Assembly: GCA_003171235.1 (NCBI GenBank)
Contig: PMYM01000002.1
Coordinates: 1 to 10,756, forward strand
DNA length: 10,756 bases
Direction of reading: 5' to 3'
From: Phycisphaerales bacterium
GTDB taxonomy: Bacteria > Planctomycetota > Phycisphaerae > SM23-33
Below are positions 7,069-10,756 of the stretch, one piece after another. The position numbers and the translations under genes are program-made. Position 1 is the stretch's first letter; every line of letters begins with the position of its first letter. The notes beneath the pieces are model-generated. The model ran no database searches. It was not told where the DNA came from and saw only the letters and a list, made by a program, of their open reading frames with translations.

Positions 7069-8166
7069 ATGCGCCTCGTGGTAGCGATCGTGACAGCCTT
7101 GGTTCTGCAGATTTCGCTGGCAATGACGCACGCAGTAACTCCCACTCAACCAACATCATTGGCTTCTTCCCAAGCCACAAAGTCGTCCCAATCCCGGAAG
7201 TTCGTCCTGGGCAAGTACACGCTCACCGATATCGGCGCCGGCAATGTCGCCGGCATCAACTCGGCCGGGCAGGTGGCCTGCAATCTGAAGATCGGCGACG
7301 GCGGCCATGCGTTCATCTACTCCAGCGCGAGCGGCGACAAGAAGGACATCGGCAACTTCGACGCCCGGGGAATCAACGACAAGGGAGCGGTCTGCGGCAA
7401 TATGAACGGCCACGTCGTCTTCTTCTACAACGGCACCATTCACGATCTGGGCATTCCCCTGGGCGGCAGCAGTTGCAGGACGTACGCCCTTAACATTCAC
7501 GGCATGATCACTGGTCAGTACAAGCTTCCCAACGGGCATGTCCACGCTTTCCTCTACGATCCGGCCAATCCCAAGGACGGCGGCTTTGCCGACATCGGGA
7601 CACTGGGCGGCTCGCCCGACTCGGCGGCCACGGACATGAGCTACGGCTCGTCTATCAACGACGCCGGCCAGGTCGAGGGCGATTCCATCAACGCCAAGGG
7701 CGAGGACCATTGTTTCGTCTGGACCAAGGGCGTTATGGTGGACGTTGGCACTTTGGGCGGCCCAGCCAGCTCGGGCATGGTCATCAACAACGCCGGCCAT
7801 GCGACCGGCACTGCCCAGTTGCCCGGCAGCGGAAAGGCGACGGAGAGCTGGATTTCACACTTGTTCTTCTACGACGGCAAGCTGCACGACTGCGGCACGC
7901 TGGGCGGCAAGTGGGCCAATTCCGGCGGCATTAACGATGACGACGTGATCGTGGGCTGGTCAACCATTGCCCCGACCGACACCAACACCTACCACGCATT
8001 CATTTATGCCAATGGCGTCATGACCGACCTGAACAGTCTCATTCCCGCCAACTCGGGCTTCACGCTGAACCAGGCCGGCGGCATCAACTCCACGGGACAG
8101 ATCGTTGTCAACGGCGTGGATTCCGCCGGCAAGAATCACGCCTTGCTGCTCGATCCCGTCCGGTAG
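7069..8166 (+). CDS. Secreted HAF-repeat protein
   Basis: 365 residues with a signal peptide (about 1-22) and a Thr/Ser/Gln-rich linker. After that come about six degenerate HAF repeats, named for the His-Ala-Phe motif. Their first strands start near residues 80 (HAFIY), 115 (HVVFFY), 159 (HAFLY), 214 (HCFVW), 264 (HLFFY) and 309 (HAFIY), spaced 35-55 residues. Each unit continues with a D(I/V/L)GTLGG-type turn and a GIND-G-VxG strand, probably forming a beta-propeller-like repeat. HAF proteins are predicted extracellular and have no established biochemical function. AAGGAG stands seven bases before the ATG. The gene starts 61 bases after the preceding stop with no terminator seen between, so co-transcription with the 805-residue gene is plausible. 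No anchor or sorting tail is visible. Confidence 0.85.
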   Translation: MRLVVAIVTALVLQISLAMTHAVTPTQPTSLASSQATKSSQSRKFVLGKYTLTDIGAGNVAGINSAGQVACNLKIGDGGHAFIYSSASGDKKDIGNFDARGINDKGAVCGNMNGHVVFFYNGTIHDLGIPLGGSSCRTYALNIHGMITGQYKLPNGHVHAFLYDPANPKDGGFADIGTLGGSPDSAATDMSYGSSINDAGQVEGDSINAKGEDHCFVWTKGVMVDVGTLGGPASSGMVINNAGHATGTAQLPGSGKATESWISHLFFYDGKLHDCGTLGGKWANSGGINDDDVIVGWSTIAPTDTNTYHAFIYANGVMTDLNSLIPANSGFTLNQAGGINSTGQIVVNGVDSAGKNHALLLDPVR

Positions 8167-8198
8167 CGGTAGAGATCTCACACAATTAAGGGTGGTAA

Positions 8199-8264
8199 CG
8201 CCGCCGCCAAGTTGTGACCCGCGCTGTGACCCGATTTGAGTCACAACCTGTCACAATCAGACAC
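8199..8264 (+). pseudogene. Possible C-terminal tail of a decayed integrase
   Basis: In frame 8199 the DNA reads RRRQVVTRAVTRFESQPVTI, RH, then stop at 8262-8264, with a stop just upstream at 8196-8198. The VTRxVTR style resembles the variable tails of planctomycete tyrosine recombinases as I recall them. With so little sequence the call is tentative; it is supported only by the tRNA-like arm 100 bases further on. Confidence 0.15.
8211..8256. repeat. Cluster of inverted TTGTGAC/GTCACAA words
   Basis: GTTGTGAC at 8211-8218 is the exact reverse complement of GTCACAAC at 8240-8247. A further TGTGAC lies at 8225-8230 and a further GTCACAA at 8250-8256. It could be an operator or hairpin-forming site. 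The spacing does not fit the CRP consensus TGTGA-N6-TCACA. Confidence 0.35.
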
Positions 8265-8360
8265 TAATTGGACACCGAACCCCCTGCCGCTCATCTGCGT
8301 CATCTCTTGTATCTGTAGATAGTTACAGCAGTTTCTTCATGGAGGGGCAGAACTGATTAG

Positions 8361-8377
8361 CCTGACTGGGGGTCAAG
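8361..8377 (+). other. tRNA-Pro(GGG)-like anticodon arm, probable attachment-site remnant
   Basis: CCTGA (8361-8365) pairs with TCAAG (8373-8377), four of five pairs, around a seven-base loop CTGGGGG. U33 and anticodon GGG sit in the right places for proline tRNA. A TTCGAGG resembling a T-loop follows at 8380, but its T-stem, the D-arm and the acceptor stem are missing, so this is not a working tRNA. Such fragments are left at att sites of tRNA-targeting integrases; that origin is inference. Confidence 0.3.
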
Positions 8378-8413
8378 AGTTCGAGGGTGAACGTTGGGAA
8401 GAAAATGGCGGAA

Positions 8414-8460
8414 GGTGGCAGCGTGGTAACCGCAAGAAACGGGGTTGGCGCGCTGCCGCC
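8414..8460 (+). promoter_or_regulatory. Strong nested hairpin in the PEP-CTERM gene leader
   Basis: GGTGGCAGCG (8414-8423) pairs with CGCTGCCGCC (8451-8460), 10 bp including one G-U pair. Inside, AACC (8428-8431) can pair with GGTT (8443-8446). No T-run follows. If transcribed, it would be the most stable structure in this leader. No known riboswitch consensus was recognised. Confidence 0.4.
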
Positions 8461-8518
8461 GGGCGGGTCTTGCGCTTGACGGAATCTGCTTCTACTGGTA
8501 ACCTACTTACTGATGCAA

Positions 8519-8540
8519 CCGCCGCCAAGGGAAACGGCGG
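8519..8540 (+). promoter_or_regulatory. Second leader hairpin before the PEP-CTERM gene
   Basis: CCGCCG pairs with CGGCGG (6 bp) around a ten-base A/G-rich loop, 61 bases before the start codon. Function unknown; chance pairing in GC-rich DNA is possible. Confidence 0.3.
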
Positions 8541-8601
8541 AGAGGAAATCCCGTGCGTTGCTTGACAGATTGAGCAGTGTCACCAAGAGAGGAGAGTTCC
8601 G

Positions 8602-10584
8602 ATGAGGCGATGTGCACTTCTGATTCTCTTTGTCGCCGTCACAACTGCACCCGCCCTGGCGGCGGATATCACATGGTTGGGCGTGAACTCAACCTGGACG
8701 AACGTGGCAAACTGGGGCACGGGCACTGGCCCGGTTCCGAACATCGGTGACAACGCTTGTTTTGCCGGCAGCGCTGGGGTGGCCCAACCCACGTGGACTT
8801 CCGTCGTGGGCGGGTTCAAGTTCAACAGTGGCGGATGGACCGTTACCACCTCCCATACGCTAGGCACCGGCATATCTGTGGCTGACGGAGCAGGACATGT
8901 TGCCTTCACAGGCGACGGCACCTTATCGGTGACAAGCCAGGTCTGGTATGTCGGGGCGGGCAGCACCCTGAGCGTGGCGACAGACATATCCGGCCTGGTA
9001 ACCAAGACCGGCACGGGCACGCTGCAGTTCATCACTCCCAGCGCGCAGATATGGACCGGTATGGCTAACATCGTGGAAGGTCGCGTTGAAGTCAATCCCG
9101 GGGGCGATTGGTCTGGCCTTTCGGGTTTGTCGGTCACGGTTGGCCAGGCAAGCGGCAACCCGGCCAGCCTGGTTTACACGGCGCCCACCGGCAAGAATTC
9201 CTTCCTTCGTAACGGCGGCAGCGTCACGATCAACGCCACTGGTACGATTGATTTTGGCGTATCCAACGCCGACGGCATCGGGCCGACGACAATCAACGGC
9301 GGCAGCATGATACTGCCAAGCGGCAAGGACGTTACTTTCGGTTATTCATATACCTCAAGCAGCATTACCATGGCCGGCGGCAGCATCACCGGATCCCCTG
9401 GCGGCGAACACTACCTGAACCACCTTTTGCTCTTTGGCCCCAGTATCACGAGCAATGCCGCCTCCAGCACGGCCACCATAGTGCCGGGGATCTGGTGGCA
9501 GGGCGGCACTTCTACGACAGACGGCTCACCATCTCCCGCACCCATGGTTCACACTGTGACCGTGGCCGACGGCGCGCCCGAAGTAGATATGGACATCCGG
9601 GGCGGCCTGATCAATTACTGGTATCAGGGCTTCAACGGCAACGCCAGCTTCGTCAAGGCCGGCGCCGGCACGCTGCGGATCGGCGGCGACATCAACTGGG
9701 CCGGCAGCTTGACCGTTAATACCGGCACGCTCCAGTACGACGGCGCCTACAACCCTCTCTACAACTGGGGTGGGCCTCCCTACAATGATTATGCTGACAT
9801 CATAGTCAACAACAGTGGCGCGCTAAGCGGCATTGGCACGATCTGGGTGGGCGGCACCAAGAGCATTACCGTCAATGCCGGCGGCCTGCTCAAGCCCGGG
9901 AGCAGCCTAGGCAGCACCCTGTATATCCAGGGCGTGCTGGGACTGAACAACTGGTCCCCGCCCGAGCTCGAAAATGGTGGCGCCGGTTCGGTCCTGATGG
10001 GCGGCACAGCCGCCAGTCCGGCCGTGCTGGCCATTCAGATCGCTTCCACCGGCAGCAGTCAACTAGCTTTTAACACGACAACTGTGAGTGGCGTAACTGT
10101 CCCGGCACCGTCCCTGACCATCAACAACGGCGGCCCGACCCTGCTGCAGCTTAATCTGCTGGGCCACTTCGTCCTCAGCAATGCCACCACCTACACCATC
10201 GTCAATGGTTTCGCCAGCCTGACCGGCACGTTCGCCAACGCGGCGGGCGTGACCAACAGCGGGCGAGTTGATCTGGGCAACGGCGGCTGGGAAGGCGTGG
10301 TCACCTATGACAACACGAACAACCAGATCACGCTGAGCAACCTGGTTCTGGCCGGCGATGCCGATGGCGACGGCAATGTTACCTTCGCCGATTATCAGGC
10401 GCTTGAAGCCGGCTTCGGCAATTCCGGCACCTGGGCCACGGGCGACGTTAATGGCGACGGCCAAGTGACCTTCGCGGACTACCAGCTTCTGGAAGCCCAC
10501 TTTGGTTACGTTACCCCGGAACCGGCAAGCCTAACCCTGCTGACCCTTGGCGGGCTAGCGCTGGTTCGACGTAGACGTGCGTGA
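8602..10584 (+). CDS. PEP-CTERM surface protein with dockerin-like module and passenger-type beta repeats
   Basis: 660 residues. A signal peptide covers 1-21 (APALAA, then DITW). The body is Gly/Ser/Thr/Asn-rich and repetitive, as in beta-helical passenger proteins. Autotransporter-associated (PATR-like) repeats show near 132-165 (LVTKTGTGTLQF) and 348-385 (FVKAGAGTLRIGG ... LTVNTGTLQY). Residues 586-636 form a type I dockerin-like module with two EF-hand-like loops, DADGDGNVTFADYQ and DVNGDGQVTFADYQ. The end is a full PEP-CTERM signal: PEP at 639-641, a hydrophobic stretch, then RRRRA. Such tails are processed by an exosortase during export to the surface or matrix. Dockerins bind cohesins in cellulosomes; in planctomycetes the partner is unknown. 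The start has GGAG seven bases upstream. A long structured leader precedes it and an intrinsic terminator follows, so it is probably its own transcription unit. Substrate or adhesive role is not evident. Confidence 0.9.
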   Translation: MRRCALLILFVAVTTAPALAADITWLGVNSTWTNVANWGTGTGPVPNIGDNACFAGSAGVAQPTWTSVVGGFKFNSGGWTVTTSHTLGTGISVADGAGHVAFTGDGTLSVTSQVWYVGAGSTLSVATDISGLVTKTGTGTLQFITPSAQIWTGMANIVEGRVEVNPGGDWSGLSGLSVTVGQASGNPASLVYTAPTGKNSFLRNGGSVTINATGTIDFGVSNADGIGPTTINGGSMILPSGKDVTFGYSYTSSSITMAGGSITGSPGGEHYLNHLLLFGPSITSNAASSTATIVPGIWWQGGTSTTDGSPSPAPMVHTVTVADGAPEVDMDIRGGLINYWYQGFNGNASFVKAGAGTLRIGGDINWAGSLTVNTGTLQYDGAYNPLYNWGGPPYNDYADIIVNNSGALSGIGTIWVGGTKSITVNAGGLLKPGSSLGSTLYIQGVLGLNNWSPPELENGGAGSVLMGGTAASPAVLAIQIASTGSSQLAFNTTTVSGVTVPAPSLTINNGGPTLLQLNLLGHFVLSNATTYTIVNGFASLTGTFANAAGVTNSGRVDLGNGGWEGVVTYDNTNNQITLSNLVLAGDADGDGNVTFADYQALEAGFGNSGTWATGDVNGDGQVTFADYQLLEAHFGYVTPEPASLTLLTLGGLALVRRRRA

Positions 10585-10605
10585 GCACGAGAAGCAACTT
10601 TAGTA

Positions 10606-10638
10606 GAGGGCGGCTCCAAGCGGGTCGCCCTCTTTTTT
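10606..10638 (+). terminator. Intrinsic terminator of the PEP-CTERM gene
   Basis: GAGGGCG pairs with CGCCCTC (7 bp), with an inner GCT/AGC pairing, followed by six T residues. It lies 21 bases after the stop codon. The terminator at 1344-1373 is nearly the same sequence. Confidence 0.9.
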
Positions 10639-10724
10639 GCGCGGAAAAAGAGAGGCACAGCCCCCTTACGTTGTCTCCGGCAAAAGCGGTTGCGAAACAA
10701 TCGGGAAGTTTGAAGGTTTTAATC

Positions 10725-10752
10725 TTGACGAACCCGGGAAACGTGGTAGATT
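10725..10752 (+). promoter_or_regulatory. Sigma-70-type promoter for a gene beyond the window
   Basis: TTGACG (-35) and TAGATT (-10) are separated by 16 bases, just after the terminator at 10606-10638 and reading out of the window. It is the best -35/-10 pair I found here. The downstream gene is not visible. Confidence 0.5.
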
Positions 10753-10756
10753 GCTA

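Larger units (their letters stand above)
8167..8601 (+). other. 435-base gene-free region with element scars and leader structure
   Basis: No intact gene fits here. From left to right: a cluster of TTGTGAC/GTCACAA words (8211-8256) that may overlap a decayed coding tail; a tRNA-Pro-like anticodon arm (8361-8377); a strong nested hairpin (8414-8460); a second hairpin (8519-8540); a TTGACA hexamer (8562-8567) without a good -10; and the ribosome-binding site GGAG (8591-8594) of the PEP-CTERM gene. No terminator was found directly after the HAF gene. Confidence 0.5.

Noticed and set aside
8225..8245. A CRP-type site TGTGA...TCACA.
   Set aside because: The half-sites are 11 bases apart instead of 6.
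755..8376. TTGACCCCAAGTC at 755-767 and its near-complement GACTGGGGGTCAA at 8364-8376 (12 of 13 bases), as terminal inverted repeats of a 7.6-kb element.
   Set aside because: A 12/13 match is expected by chance several times in a window this size, and the right copy is better explained by the tRNA-Pro-like loop. No target duplication was seen.
8562..8590. A promoter using TTGACA at 8562-8567.
   Set aside because: No -10-like hexamer lies 16-18 bases downstream; that stretch reads through the ribosome-binding region.
1..10756. CRISPR arrays, retrons, toxin-antitoxin pairs or defence genes.
   Set aside because: No spaced direct repeats, reverse transcriptase, nuclease or helicase motifs were found on either strand.

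Overview
The window looks like planctomycete DNA, most likely of the Phycisphaerae type. Two stretches (one intact, one a fragment) carry the same C-terminal module: a dockerin-like double EF-hand (DxNGDGxVxFADYQ) followed by a PEP-CTERM sorting tail. Nearly every complete gene encodes an exported protein, and the transposase fragment resembles those common in that phylum. The assignment rests on family resemblance, not on a marker gene. All recognisable genes are on the + strand, and most of the window is GC-rich.

Layout. 1-138: leader with hairpins. 139-663: a Blc-type lipocalin lipoprotein. 832-1083: the N-terminal piece of an integrase-core transposase, which stops exactly where the dockerin/PEP-CTERM tail of a lost gene begins (1082-1309, followed by its terminator at 1344-1373). 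1374-1667: gene-free leader with hairpins. 1668-3311: GH123/DUF4091-like secreted glycosidase, visibly less GC-rich than its neighbours. 3405-4391: secreted alpha/beta-hydrolase esterase. 4590-7007: large secreted protein with an Asp-box propeller-like front, a PKD-like domain, two Ig-like domains and two InlB-type repeats. 7069-8166: HAF-repeat secreted protein. 8167-8601: gene-free stretch with possible remains of an integrated element (tRNA-Pro-like anticodon arm, possible integrase tail) and two leader hairpins. 8602-10584: dockerin-like, PEP-CTERM surface protein with passenger-type beta repeats, followed by a strong terminator. 10725-10752: a promoter for a gene beyond the window.

Together the genes look like a set for export and the cell surface: a glycan hydrolase next to an esterase, then adhesion or binding proteins and a sorted surface protein. 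Each gene has its own Shine-Dalgarno, and the gaps of 61-435 bases do not suggest tight translational coupling. I see no defence system, CRISPR array or other clearly new machinery. The points most worth a second look are the transposase/PEP-CTERM junction, the recurrence of GGCCG-armed hairpins just before ribosome-binding sites, and the structured, element-scarred leader in front of the PEP-CTERM gene.
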